This document shows positions 35,249 through 43,823 of a stretch of DNA of 64,000 bases, piece by piece. The notes under the pieces were generated by a model, which had not been told where the DNA came from, ran no database searches, and saw nothing but the letters and a program-made list of their open reading frames with translations. A program made the translations under genes and the position numbers. Location: positions 64,585 through 128,584 of the forward strand of contig DLGZ01000080.1 of the NCBI GenBank assembly GCA_002482965.1, in the 5' to 3' direction. The stretch is from Verrucomicrobiaceae bacterium UBA7681 (lineage in GTDB: Bacteria; Verrucomicrobiota; Verrucomicrobiia; Verrucomicrobiales; Verrucomicrobiaceae). Each line of letters begins with the position of its first letter. Within the stretch, counting starts at the first letter, position 1.

Positions 35249-35420
35249 CACGCGTCGTGAATGGACCATCGCAAACCCAAAGCCTTAAGGAGCGCGGAAT
35301 TTATTCCGCAGCACTCCGCTTGCATCCATGCCTCCGCACTTCTCTTCGTTATCTCCATCAGATAACTTCCGCCGCAAACTCCAGCCACCCCATCGATGGC
35401 GGAGCCATCATAGCCTTTAG

Positions 35421-35449
35421 CGAGGGGTTGAGCGAAGCGACACCCCTCG
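35421..35449. repeat. Inverted repeat, candidate dispersed element
   Basis: CGAGGGGT (35421-35428) pairs with ACCCCTCG (35442-35449) across 13 bp. Together with the palindrome at 35294-35309, it suggests a short dispersed intergenic element. Confidence 0.55.
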
Positions 35450-35643
35450 TTCAACGACATACGATTCGCTCTGCGCCACGCATCACGTAGTGATGCCAGC
35501 ACAAGCGTTCATTGGCACCCTTCTTCACTTGTGCATGCGTCGCCGTGCACATCAACGCGTCATTTTTCTACGACAACAAAAAGCGCAATTTCCGGCGAGA
35601 GCCCCCGCTGTTCTCCGTTAAAAGGCCTGCCATTTTTCCCCTC

Positions 35644-37161
35644 ATGAAACGACTTTGTTTGATCCCGCTCCTGCTCATGTCGCTTCCGGCATGGAGCGAC
35701 ACCCCCACGCGCAAACCAGACGTCCTCGTCATTCTCGTAGATCAGTGGAGCCCCCGTTACCTGAGCTGGGAAAATCCCCAGGTGCGCACCCCGCATCTCG
35801 ACCGCATCGCCGCCGAAGGCATGGTCTTTGACCGCTGCTACACCACCTCCCCAGTCTGTATGCCCGCCCGCGTCTCACTTCTCACGGGACTCTATCCACA
35901 CAATGGCGGCCACGGCATCTGGGGCAATGCTCTGAACTACCACGTCCCACCTGCCGAAGCCACGATGTTTCAAGACATCAAAGCGGCTGGCTACACCACT
36001 GCCCAGATCGGCAAGACTCACTGGACCTCCGGCCCCAGCCTGCGTCAGACCTTCCCAAAGATCGAAGACTATCACCATGCCCTAGGCCTGGACTACGTCT
36101 TCGACGTCTCCGGCCCACCGGACTCCGCCACAGACCGCAGCCCTTACGGTGCCTACCTGCGCAGTCTGGGAATGCTCGATCAAGTCGCCGAAGACATGCA
36201 CGAACGCTACGTGAAATGGGAGTTTGAACCCAAACCAAGCCTCGTGCCGCCAGAACATTATCACGATGTCTTTGTCAGCCGTGAAGCCGCCGACTTCGTC
36301 GAGAAACAGCCCGCAGATCAACCCCTCTGCATCGTGCTGAGCCTGCACTCGCCCCATCCACCGCTCGACGCTCCCGGAGATTACGCCACGATGTATGAAG
36401 CCGGGAAACTGACCCTCCCACCCAACGTGCCAGCCACCTTCCGCCGCGAGATGCGCACCATCGGCCATCCCGAAACTCGCGAACTCCTGGCCAACTACCT
36501 TGGCAAAATTTCACTGGCAGACGACTGCATCGGTCGCGTCGTGGAGGCCTTCCAGAAACGCGGCACCTGGGACCACACCCTAGTCTGCTTCACCGCAGAT
36601 CATGGCGAGATGATGGGCGCTCAAGGAATGCTCACCAAAGGCCGCTTCTACGAAGAATCCGCCCGTGTGCCGCTGGTGATCCGCCTGCCCGGCCACGTGA
36701 AAACCGGGCACACCAAAACACCCGTGCAGATGTTCGATGTCTACGCCACCGTCGTCGAAGCCATCGGCGGCACCCTCTCATCCCGCCGTCAGGCCGTCTC
36801 ATTGCTCCCCGTGGCCACTGGCAAAGCAACCTCCGTGCGCAAGGTCGCCATCAGCGAGATCGGCTCGCAGGCACCTCTAAACATGATGGCCACGGACGGC
36901 CGCTGGAAATGGTGGGTGGATGACAAGGGAGAGTTTCTTTTCGATCTCGACACCGATCCCTTTGAGATGAGCAACCTCGCCGCTGATCCAGCGCATCTCG
37001 CCACCTTGAACCTCATGCGCGAGGCCATGTTGCTGCAGCTCCGTTCCACACAGACCAATCTCTCCGAAGGCTACAAGTCCAAGGTCAAACGCCTGCGTGA
37101 AGCCGAAGAAAAACAAAGCACGGGCAAAAATAAAAAATCACCAGCCGATAAAATTCCATGA
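35644..37161 (+). CDS. Secreted Cys-type sulfatase
   Basis: A 505-residue arylsulfatase-family enzyme that removes sulfate esters from glycans. Signal peptide MKRLCLIPLLLMSLPAWSD; metal-binding start PDVLVILVDQWS; active-site C72 in SPVCMPARVSLLTGLYPH, matching C-x-P-x-R, so it needs conversion to formylglycine by a maturase not encoded here. FTADHGEMMG supplies further metal ligands. ATG 35644 begins the signal peptide; an open frame runs back to 35512 but is not leader-like. It overlaps the next sulfatase by 4 bp (ATGA), so both are made together. Confidence 0.93.
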   Translation: MKRLCLIPLLLMSLPAWSDTPTRKPDVLVILVDQWSPRYLSWENPQVRTPHLDRIAAEGMVFDRCYTTSPVCMPARVSLLTGLYPHNGGHGIWGNALNYHVPPAEATMFQDIKAAGYTTAQIGKTHWTSGPSLRQTFPKIEDYHHALGLDYVFDVSGPPDSATDRSPYGAYLRSLGMLDQVAEDMHERYVKWEFEPKPSLVPPEHYHDVFVSREAADFVEKQPADQPLCIVLSLHSPHPPLDAPGDYATMYEAGKLTLPPNVPATFRREMRTIGHPETRELLANYLGKISLADDCIGRVVEAFQKRGTWDHTLVCFTADHGEMMGAQGMLTKGRFYEESARVPLVIRLPGHVKTGHTKTPVQMFDVYATVVEAIGGTLSSRRQAVSLLPVATGKATSVRKVAISEIGSQAPLNMMATDGRWKWWVDDKGEFLFDLDTDPFEMSNLAADPAHLATLNLMREAMLLQLRSTQTNLSEGYKSKVKRLREAEEKQSTGKNKKSPADKIP

Positions 37162-38651
37162 AATCACTCTTCATCCTTCTGCTGGCTTCTTTGGGTACTC
37201 TTCACGCAAAGGAATTCAATGTCCTCTTCATCATGGCAGATGATCTCCGCACCGAACTCGGCTGCTATGGCGCAAAGCACATCAAGTCACCCAACATCGA
37301 CAAGCTCGCCGCACGCGGAACCTTGTTCGAGCGCGCCTACTGCCAGGTCGCGGTCTGTAATCCATCGCGTTCCAGCCTGCTCGGCGGTGTGCGTCCCGAT
37401 ACAACCGGTATCCTCGACAACCAGCACTTCCTGCGTCCGCAACTGCCCGACATCGTGACCTTGCCGCAGCTCTTCAAAAACAACGGCTGGTACTCCATGT
37501 CGCTGGGAAAAATTTTCCATCACAGCGACCGCGAGCCAGGCGACGATCCGCATTCATGGAGCGAGCCCGCATGGTACCACGGCATTCCCTATCAGAGCTG
37601 GTTTAGCAAGGAGGCCAATGATGCCATGAAGAAGTTGAAGAGCTTGCCGGCAGACAAGCGCCCCAAGCTGATTCGCGGCCCCCCATTCGAGGCGTCCAAC
37701 GAACCGGATGAGGTCTACAGCGACGGCATGACAGCAACAAAAGCCATCGAGACCCTGCAACGGCTCAAAGGCATGAAGAAACCCTTCTTTCTCGGCGTCG
37801 GATTTCAAAAGCCGCACCTCCCCTTTACCTGCCCGCAGAAGTATTGGGATCTCTATCCCGCAGACACCATCAAACTTCCAGACAATTACAAGGCTTCGCC
37901 CGACGTGCCCGCCCCGGCGCTGCACAACTGGTATGAACTCCGCTCTTACGGCGGAGTGCCAGCGGCGGGCGCTATCCCGGACGAGATGGCGCTCAATCTC
38001 ATTCGCGGCTATCGCGCCTGCACAAGCTTCGTCGATGCCCAAATCGGCCGCGTGCTCGATGAACTGGATCGGCTTGGCCTGCGCGAGAACACCATCGTCG
38101 TCCTGCTTGGTGATCACGGCTATCATCTCGGCGAGAATGGCATCTTCACCAAAATGACGAATTTTGAACTGGGCACGCACGCGCCGCTGATCGTCAGCGC
38201 ACCGGGGCAAAAGCCCGGCCAGCGCACACCTGCGCTCGTGGAGTTTGTGGACATCTATCCCACACTGGCAGAACTCTGCGATCTCAAGCTGCCGCAGCAT
38301 CTCGAAGGCACCAGCTTTGCCCCGTTGCTCTCCGATCCTGAGCGGACGTGGAAGAAGGCCACCTTCAGCCAGTATCTGCGCCCCGGCAAAGAGAAGTTCA
38401 TGGGCCGCTCCGTGCGCACTGACCGCTGGCGCTACACCGAATGGTCAAACATGAAGGATGAAGTCGTCGGAACCGAGCTTTACGACGAACGCACCGATCC
38501 GCAGGAAAATCACAATCTCGCCAAAGACTCCGCGAGCGCAAAGACAGTTGCCGCCATGGCAAAGCAACTGCATGACGGACCAAAGAAGGTGGCTGCAGCA
38601 GCAAAGACCAAATCAGCGCCGAGCAAGAAGACAATCACAACCTCTCGCTGA
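37158..38651 (+). CDS. Secreted sulfatase, iduronate-2-sulfatase-like
   Basis: A 497-residue sulfatase with signal peptide MKSLFILLLASLGTLHA. Active-site C67 is in CNPSRSSLLGG (C-x-P-x-R), metal residues are in NVLFIMADDLRTELGCYG and LGDHGYHLGENG, and the core resembles iduronate-2-sulfatases (LGKIFHH, FLGVGFQKPHLPF). Its last 12 or so residues (SAPSKKTITTSR) lie where the remnant of another gene begins in a different frame, so the C-terminus may have been altered by a deletion. It overlaps the previous sulfatase by 4 bp. Specificity is not provable from sequence. Confidence 0.92.
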   Translation: MKSLFILLLASLGTLHAKEFNVLFIMADDLRTELGCYGAKHIKSPNIDKLAARGTLFERAYCQVAVCNPSRSSLLGGVRPDTTGILDNQHFLRPQLPDIVTLPQLFKNNGWYSMSLGKIFHHSDREPGDDPHSWSEPAWYHGIPYQSWFSKEANDAMKKLKSLPADKRPKLIRGPPFEASNEPDEVYSDGMTATKAIETLQRLKGMKKPFFLGVGFQKPHLPFTCPQKYWDLYPADTIKLPDNYKASPDVPAPALHNWYELRSYGGVPAAGAIPDEMALNLIRGYRACTSFVDAQIGRVLDELDRLGLRENTIVVLLGDHGYHLGENGIFTKMTNFELGTHAPLIVSAPGQKPGQRTPALVEFVDIYPTLAELCDLKLPQHLEGTSFAPLLSDPERTWKKATFSQYLRPGKEKFMGRSVRTDRWRYTEWSNMKDEVVGTELYDERTDPQENHNLAKDSASAKTVAAMAKQLHDGPKKVAAAAKTKSAPSKKTITTSR

Positions 38652-38734
38652 CTGTGAAAGGCGGCACGGCTCAGGTAAATAAACTCATCGTCCACGAATT
38701 GAAATCCATCTGGCCAAAGCCCCACGCACCATGA
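38627..38734 (+). pseudogene. C-terminal remnant of a GH32-like (fructanase/levanase-type) gene
   Basis: In a frame different from the sulfatase, the DNA reads EDNHNLSLTVKGGTAQVNKL, continues IVHELKSIWPKPHAP and stops at 38732-38734. Closings of the type LxVKGG-x-VxxLxVHxLKSIW are typical of the C-terminal beta-sandwich of GH32 fructan hydrolases. Nothing else of that gene remains. Its TGA overlaps the ATG of the next gene (ATGA at 38731), so the original gene was probably the cotranslated upstream partner of 38731. A deletion that joined the sulfatase tail to this remnant explains the picture. Family call is from memory of the motif. Confidence 0.55.
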
Positions 38735-40359
38735 TCACCCGCCGGCAGTTCATTCACAGCGCAGGACTGCTCACTGCAGCCGCTAGGCTGCCTGCGGCGG
38801 ACCCATCGCGCACGCCACCGCGTGTACTCTACAGCAACGACACAACCAACATCACCTCATGCATCAGCCCCTTTCACAAAGAGCGTGAGCCGTTTCGCAA
38901 GGAAATGCTCGAAGCCACGGTGGATGAAGTCACAGGACTCGTGGACGCGCACATGCTGCAACCCGGCCTCGGCATGGTGCCCATGTGGCCCAGCAAGGTG
39001 CTGCCACTGGCAGAGCACTACGCCTGGATCAAACAGCGCTACAGCCAGAAGCCCGATCCCTTCGGTCAATTCGTGCTGGATGGCGGTGACATAGTCAAGG
39101 TCTTCATCGATCGTTGTCGTCAGCGCCAGCAGGCTGCCTTCATCTCATTCCGCATGAACGATGCTCATCACAAGGAGTTCAGCGATCCGAAACCCGGTGA
39201 CAAACCCGGCGGTAGCATCGGCATGAGCGTCACGAAACATTACGTCGCGCATCCCGAATATCGTCTCAAACCCGGCTCACTGCGCGGCGCCGATCTTGTA
39301 CAAAACTGGGCCGTGCCCGAAGTGCGGGCGCAGAAGTTCGCGCTCATTCGCGAGCTGTGTGAAAACTACGACCTCGACGGCTTGGAGCTCGATTTCCTCC
39401 GCACCTACAGCTATTTCCGTCTGGAGGAAACGCCGCTGGAACAGCGCCACGCCATCATGACCGGCTTTGTTCGCGAAGTGCGCCAACTGCTCGATCAAAC
39501 CGCCCGCAATGGCAATCGTCGCTGGCTCTGTGCCCGCGTGCCCTGCCATCTCCCTGCCTTAGATGTTCTCGGCCTCGATTTAAAATCACTCGTCGCCGCC
39601 GGACTCGACATGGTAAACGCCTCCGAGCACTACTTCACCACACAGCAGCACGATCTCGCCACGATTCGCACACAGACTCAAGGAGCCACCCTCTACTTCG
39701 AACTCTGCCACACCATCTGGAAAGGCGACAAAGTCACCACGGGCTACGACGTTTTCCCCTTCCGTCGCGCCACACCCGAGCACCTCCACACCGCTGCACA
39801 CCTCGCCTACGCACGCGGTGCAGACGGCATCAGCCTCTTCAATTTCCCCTACTATCGCCAGCACGGTCAGGGCGAAGGCCGCGGCGTTTTTGGCGAGCCC
39901 CCCTTCGAAGCACTCAAAGCCCTGCGTGATCCCAAAGCCCTCGCCCAAGCACCCCAGCACTGGTTCATCGCCCAAGGCTGGCGTGCCCCCGCCATGAAGC
40001 CATTGCCCGTGCCGCGCAAGATCGAGGCTGGCAAGCCCGCGAAGTTCAACTTCGACCTCGCCCCACCCACAGGAGGCTGGCAGCGGGATGCCCGCATCCG
40101 CATTCAAACCGACAAGCCGCTAGGGAGTGACGAATGGACCGCCACATTCAACGGCGAGCCGCTTTCAGCTACCATCGACGTCTCCGAGCCTTTCCCCGTG
40201 CCCTACCCATCGTTGCTTGGCAAGCCTGCCGAACTCCGCGCATGGATCATCCCCTCCGCCCTGCTGCACCCCGGAAAAAACAGCCTTGAGGTCACACTCA
40301 AATCAGGAGAACCGCCGTCGGTCATCTTCGTCGATCTCGCCTCTGGTCAGGCCGTTTGA
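38731..40359 (+). CDS. Tat-exported glycosidase-like protein (TIM-barrel type)
   Basis: A 542-residue protein. It starts MITRRQFIHSAGLLTAAARL, a twin-arginine (RRQF) signal. The middle, with LCENYDLDGLELDFLRTYSYF and then DMVNASEHYFTTQQHD, looks like the barrel of uncharacterised glycosyl-hydrolase-like proteins (DUF187/GHL10-like); the acidic pair in DLDGLELDF is a candidate catalytic region. The C-terminal 120 residues are beta-rich, like a carbohydrate-binding tail. The start overlaps the GH32-like remnant stop (ATGA). The next gene's start is 44 bp after its stop, so cotranscription is likely. Exact activity is unknown. Confidence 0.75.
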   Translation: MITRRQFIHSAGLLTAAARLPAADPSRTPPRVLYSNDTTNITSCISPFHKEREPFRKEMLEATVDEVTGLVDAHMLQPGLGMVPMWPSKVLPLAEHYAWIKQRYSQKPDPFGQFVLDGGDIVKVFIDRCRQRQQAAFISFRMNDAHHKEFSDPKPGDKPGGSIGMSVTKHYVAHPEYRLKPGSLRGADLVQNWAVPEVRAQKFALIRELCENYDLDGLELDFLRTYSYFRLEETPLEQRHAIMTGFVREVRQLLDQTARNGNRRWLCARVPCHLPALDVLGLDLKSLVAAGLDMVNASEHYFTTQQHDLATIRTQTQGATLYFELCHTIWKGDKVTTGYDVFPFRRATPEHLHTAAHLAYARGADGISLFNFPYYRQHGQGEGRGVFGEPPFEALKALRDPKALAQAPQHWFIAQGWRAPAMKPLPVPRKIEAGKPAKFNFDLAPPTGGWQRDARIRIQTDKPLGSDEWTATFNGEPLSATIDVSEPFPVPYPSLLGKPAELRAWIIPSALLHPGKNSLEVTLKSGEPPSVIFVDLASGQAV

Positions 40360-40403
40360 CCAGCAAGGCCGGTGATTTCACTTCGTCTATTTTCATCCAA
40401 CCC

Positions 40404-42104
40404 ATGAAGTCGTTCCTGCTCGCATTTGCCCTCTCCTCATCCCTTGCTGCCGCCGTCGTGGTGGAATCCGATCTCTGCGTCTATGGCGGCTCCAGCGGTG
40501 GCGTGGCTGCAGCAGTACAGGCGGCTCGGATGGGAAAGACGGTGGTCATTGCAGAGCCCGGCCGTCATCTCGGCGGCATGACCAGCGGCGGCCTCAGCGC
40601 CGTGGACATTGGCGATCCCCGCTCCGTCGGCGGCATTGCACGCGAGTACTTCACCAAGCTCGCCGCCACGGTGGGTGTCACGCTGGCCTGGGACAAAGCT
40701 TTTGAAAACAAAGGCGGCGGCCCGGCCACAGGCGGCGCGTATGCCATCGAGCCCCACAAAGCCGAGCAAGTGTTCAACGACATGGCGCATGAGGCCGGTG
40801 TGAAGGTGTATGTGAAAGCTCGGCTGGCATCGGTCAAAAAAGACGGCGCACGCATCACCGAATTCGTCACCGAAGACGGTACCATCTTTCGCGCCAAGAT
40901 GTTCATCGACGCCACCTATGAAGGCGATCTCATGGCAAAAGCAGGCGTGAGCTACACCCTCATGCGCGAGGGCAACGCGAAGTATGGAGAGACTTACAAC
41001 GGCATCCATTACGTGGAGAAATTCCTGCCTCACAGCGGCTACGAACAACCCGGGCCAAACGGCCGCCTCAAGAACGGTCACGGCGTGTGGGATCGCGACT
41101 TCCCACTCGATCCCTACGTCGTAAAAGGCGATCCCAAAAGCGGCCTCCTGCCCCTCATTCAGTCCGGCGATCCCGGCACTCCGGGCGAGCCCGCCCCCGG
41201 CGTACAGGCCTACTGCTTCCGCCTCTGCCTCACCACAAATCCCGCAAACATGATCCCCATCACGCCACCGTCGGACTACGATCCGAAGCGCTACGAGATC
41301 GTCGTCCGCTTCATCGAGGCCTGCCTCGCCAATGGCGATGCCATGGACCTTCGCTGGTTCTCAAAGCACGACGCACTGCCAAACGACAAATGGGATTTCA
41401 ACACCGCGACCTTCGGCGGCAATCTCCCCGGAGCCTCCCATGCATGGCCGGAGGCCTCCTACGCACAGCGCGAAAAAATCGCGAAGGAGCACGAGAATTA
41501 TCATCGCGGCCTGCTGCACTTCCTCGCCACCGACCCACGCGTACCGGAGCAGGTGCGCAAAGACATGCAGCGCTTCGGCCTTCCCATGGACGAGTTCACC
41601 GACAATGGCGGCTGGCCCCACCAGATCTACGTGCGCGAGGCCCGCCGCATGGTTAGCGACCTCGTCATCACAGAGCATCACACCTTTGGCCACAAAAACG
41701 CCCCGAAGCCCATCAGCCTCGGTAGCTACGGCACGGACACCCATGAAATCCGTCGCATCGTGAAGGACGGCGTCGTCACCCGTGAAGGCAAAACCGCAGG
41801 CGGTCGCGATGGCGCACCCCCATATGGCATCGGCTACGAAGCCATCGTGCCAAAGCAAAGCGAGTGCGACAATCTCCTCGTCACCTTCGCCCTCAGCGCC
41901 AGCCACACCGCCTACAGCAGCATCCGCATGGAGCCCGTGTTCATGTGCACCAGCCAGAGCGCCGCCGCAGCGGCCTGCTTGGCCATGGACGACAAAATTC
42001 CCGTGCAGCAGGTGGACTACTCAAAACTCAAAGCACGCCTGGAGCAGGACGGACAGATCTTGGAATGGAAGCACGCGGTTTCCAAGAAAAAGGCCGCGCA
42101 TTGA
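40404..42104 (+). CDS. Secreted FAD-dependent oxidoreductase (FAD_oxidored family)
   Basis: A 566-residue flavoprotein with a signal peptide (MKSFLLAFALSSSLAAA). The Rossmann motif LCVYGGSSGGVAAAVQAARMG, with an acidic residue after the second strand (VVIAEPG), binds FAD. The downstream LGGMTSGGLSAVD and the internal DATYEGDLMAKAGV are diagnostic for the PF12831-type family, which occurs in glycan-utilisation clusters of PVC bacteria and Bacteroidetes. It is related to the domains at 43824 and 48580. ATG 40404 starts the signal; an open frame to 40356 is less likely. Its substrate may be a sugar hydroxyl, but this is inference. Confidence 0.88.
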   Translation: MKSFLLAFALSSSLAAAVVVESDLCVYGGSSGGVAAAVQAARMGKTVVIAEPGRHLGGMTSGGLSAVDIGDPRSVGGIAREYFTKLAATVGVTLAWDKAFENKGGGPATGGAYAIEPHKAEQVFNDMAHEAGVKVYVKARLASVKKDGARITEFVTEDGTIFRAKMFIDATYEGDLMAKAGVSYTLMREGNAKYGETYNGIHYVEKFLPHSGYEQPGPNGRLKNGHGVWDRDFPLDPYVVKGDPKSGLLPLIQSGDPGTPGEPAPGVQAYCFRLCLTTNPANMIPITPPSDYDPKRYEIVVRFIEACLANGDAMDLRWFSKHDALPNDKWDFNTATFGGNLPGASHAWPEASYAQREKIAKEHENYHRGLLHFLATDPRVPEQVRKDMQRFGLPMDEFTDNGGWPHQIYVREARRMVSDLVITEHHTFGHKNAPKPISLGSYGTDTHEIRRIVKDGVVTREGKTAGGRDGAPPYGIGYEAIVPKQSECDNLLVTFALSASHTAYSSIRMEPVFMCTSQSAAAAACLAMDDKIPVQQVDYSKLKARLEQDGQILEWKHAVSKKKAAH

Positions 42105-42145
42105 ATTAGCAAAACCTCTTGCTGATGCAGGAGGGGCGGGAATGT

Positions 42146-43705
42146 ATGCCGCCACGAATGGAACGCGAAAATTTGCCTCTGGATCGCCGCTTGCGGCAGG
42201 AAATCTTGTTTGCCCGTGAGCGGGTCTACCGCTTCGGCCAGCCCACGCCGATGGAGCGACTCATCCTGCCCGGTTCCGAGCCCGGCCCTGAGATCTGGGT
42301 GAAGCGCGAAGATCTCTCCCCCGTGAAATGCTACAAATGGCGCGGTGCCTGCAATGCCATGACCGAGCTCACCCCAGAGCAGCGCACCAAAGGTGTGGTC
42401 ACCGCCTCCGCAGGCAATCACGCGCAGGGCGTGGCCCTTGCCGCCAAAACACTCGGCATCCACGCACGCATCTACATGCCGCGCTCCACGCCCAAAGTGA
42501 AGCAAAACGCCGTCCTCCACCACGGCGACGAATTCGTCCGCATCATGCTCGCTGGCGACAGCTATGACGAGGCCGTGACCTCCGCGCGTGAAGACGAGCG
42601 CACCAGCGGCGCCACCTACGTCCATGCCTACGATGACCTCAAAGTCATGGCCGGCCAAGGCACCCTCGCAGACGAGGTCGTGCTCTCCGGGCATGGCCCG
42701 TTCGATGCCGCCTACCTGCAAATCGGCGGCGGCGGCATGGCCTCGGCAGTTTCCTGCTGGCTCAAAACCTACTGGCCAAACATGGAGGCCGTCGGTGTGG
42801 AAGGCGTGGGCCAGGCCTCCATGCAGGCCGCACTCGCCGCAGGCAAGCCCGTCGAACTCCACGACCTCGACATCTTTTGCGATGGCACCGCCGTTCGCAA
42901 AGCAGGCGCGCTGCCCTTCGGCATCTGCCAGGAGACCCTAGATCGCGTCAGCACCATCACCAATGCCGAGGTCAGCGCCGCCATCCGCGTGCTGTGGGAG
43001 ACACTGCGCTGCGTCTCGGAGCCCTCCGGTGCCATGGGCCTCGCCGCAGTACTGAAAGACCGCGCGGCACTCGCGGGCAAAAAAGTCCTCATCGTGATCA
43101 CCGGTGCCAATATCGACTTCCTTCAGCTCGGCCTCATCGCCCAGTCCGAAGGCTCCAGCAACACCGCCTCACGTGCCCTGCGTGTGCAGATTCCCGAGCG
43201 CCCCGGTGCCATGCTCGCACTTCTGGACTCCTGCTTTGAAGGCCTCAACATCGCCGACTTCCAATACGGCCTGCATCGCAGCGATCAGGCCTGGCCGGTC
43301 TTCACCGTCACCGCCGAAAATTCCGAAAAACTCGCAGCGCTCCCAGCTCGTTTGGAGGCAGGTGGCTACCTCTGGGAAGACCTCACCGGAGCCGTGGATG
43401 TCGCTTTCCGCGCCATCCCATTGCGTGGCGATCTGCTCACACATCCCGTCTTCCTGCGTCTCGACTTTTACGAGCGCTCCGGTGCCCTGCACGACTTCCT
43501 CTCCCGCCTCATCCGCGATCGCGCCAGCCTCTGCTACTTCAATTATCGCCAGTCCGGCGAGCGCATCGGCCGCGCCTTGATCGGCCTCGATTTCCAAACC
43601 GCCGAGTCTCGCGCCGCCTTTCTCGCTGAACTCCCTGAGCACGGCGAAGGCTATCGCTCCTGCAAGCCTGTGGATGACTCGGTGCTGGCGCGCATGACAG
43701 CGTAG
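42146..43705 (+). CDS. ilvA: Threonine ammonia-lyase (threonine dehydratase)
   Basis: A 519-residue PLP enzyme deaminating threonine to 2-oxobutanoate, first step of isoleucine biosynthesis. The PLP lysine is in VKCYKWRGA (K of YKWRGA), then SAGNHAQG and the glycine loop IGGGGMASAV. The C-terminal 170 residues are two ACT-like regulatory domains (RVQIPERPGAMLALLDSC, then LRLDFYERSGALHDFLSRL), as in the biosynthetic, isoleucine-inhibited type. ATG 42146 has a good SD (AGGAGGGG) 9 bp upstream; earlier ATG/TTG codons at 42125/42119 lie before or inside the SD. It interrupts the glycan gene blocks, so is likely separately regulated. Confidence 0.93.
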   Translation: MPPRMERENLPLDRRLRQEILFARERVYRFGQPTPMERLILPGSEPGPEIWVKREDLSPVKCYKWRGACNAMTELTPEQRTKGVVTASAGNHAQGVALAAKTLGIHARIYMPRSTPKVKQNAVLHHGDEFVRIMLAGDSYDEAVTSAREDERTSGATYVHAYDDLKVMAGQGTLADEVVLSGHGPFDAAYLQIGGGGMASAVSCWLKTYWPNMEAVGVEGVGQASMQAALAAGKPVELHDLDIFCDGTAVRKAGALPFGICQETLDRVSTITNAEVSAAIRVLWETLRCVSEPSGAMGLAAVLKDRAALAGKKVLIVITGANIDFLQLGLIAQSEGSSNTASRALRVQIPERPGAMLALLDSCFEGLNIADFQYGLHRSDQAWPVFTVTAENSEKLAALPARLEAGGYLWEDLTGAVDVAFRAIPLRGDLLTHPVFLRLDFYERSGALHDFLSRLIRDRASLCYFNYRQSGERIGRALIGLDFQTAESRAAFLAELPEHGEGYRSCKPVDDSVLARMTA

Positions 43706-43770
43706 AGCCGGTCACTTGGTGGAAAAATAAAATCTGCCTGCAGCAGCGTTCAAGTAATCGCATCAACGCA

Positions 43771-43790
43771 TTGGTCAGCCGAATTGACCA
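43771..43790. promoter_or_regulatory. Short inverted repeat upstream of the fusion operon
   Basis: TGGTCA (43772-43777) and TGACCA (43785-43790) are perfect complements separated by 7 bp, 33 bp before the start at 43824. It could be an operator of the 43824-50412 operon. Short length limits confidence. Confidence 0.35.
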
Positions 43791-43823
43791 GCAACAACAC
43801 ATTCTGCCTGACGTCTACAATGG

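Larger units (their letters stand above)
35203..35643. other. Intergenic region with tandem and inverted repeats
   Basis: These 441 bp hold no supported gene; frames through them are short and repeat-derived. From left to right there is a tandem 14-bp duplication (35221-35248), a short palindrome GCGGAATTTATTCCGC (35294-35309), and an inverted repeat CGAGGGGT (35421-35428) / ACCCCTCG (35442-35449) embedded in a region rich in such words. The style (short palindromes of the type GCGGAATN-NATTCCGC) looks like dispersed intergenic repeat elements of verrucomicrobial genomes. Promoters for the sulfatase gene at 35644 may lie near its 3' part. Confidence 0.55.

Noticed and set aside
35242..35502. 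86-codon minus-strand frame in the repeat-rich spacer
   Set aside because: Its translation is derived from the palindromic repeat words, has no plausible signals and no family resemblance.
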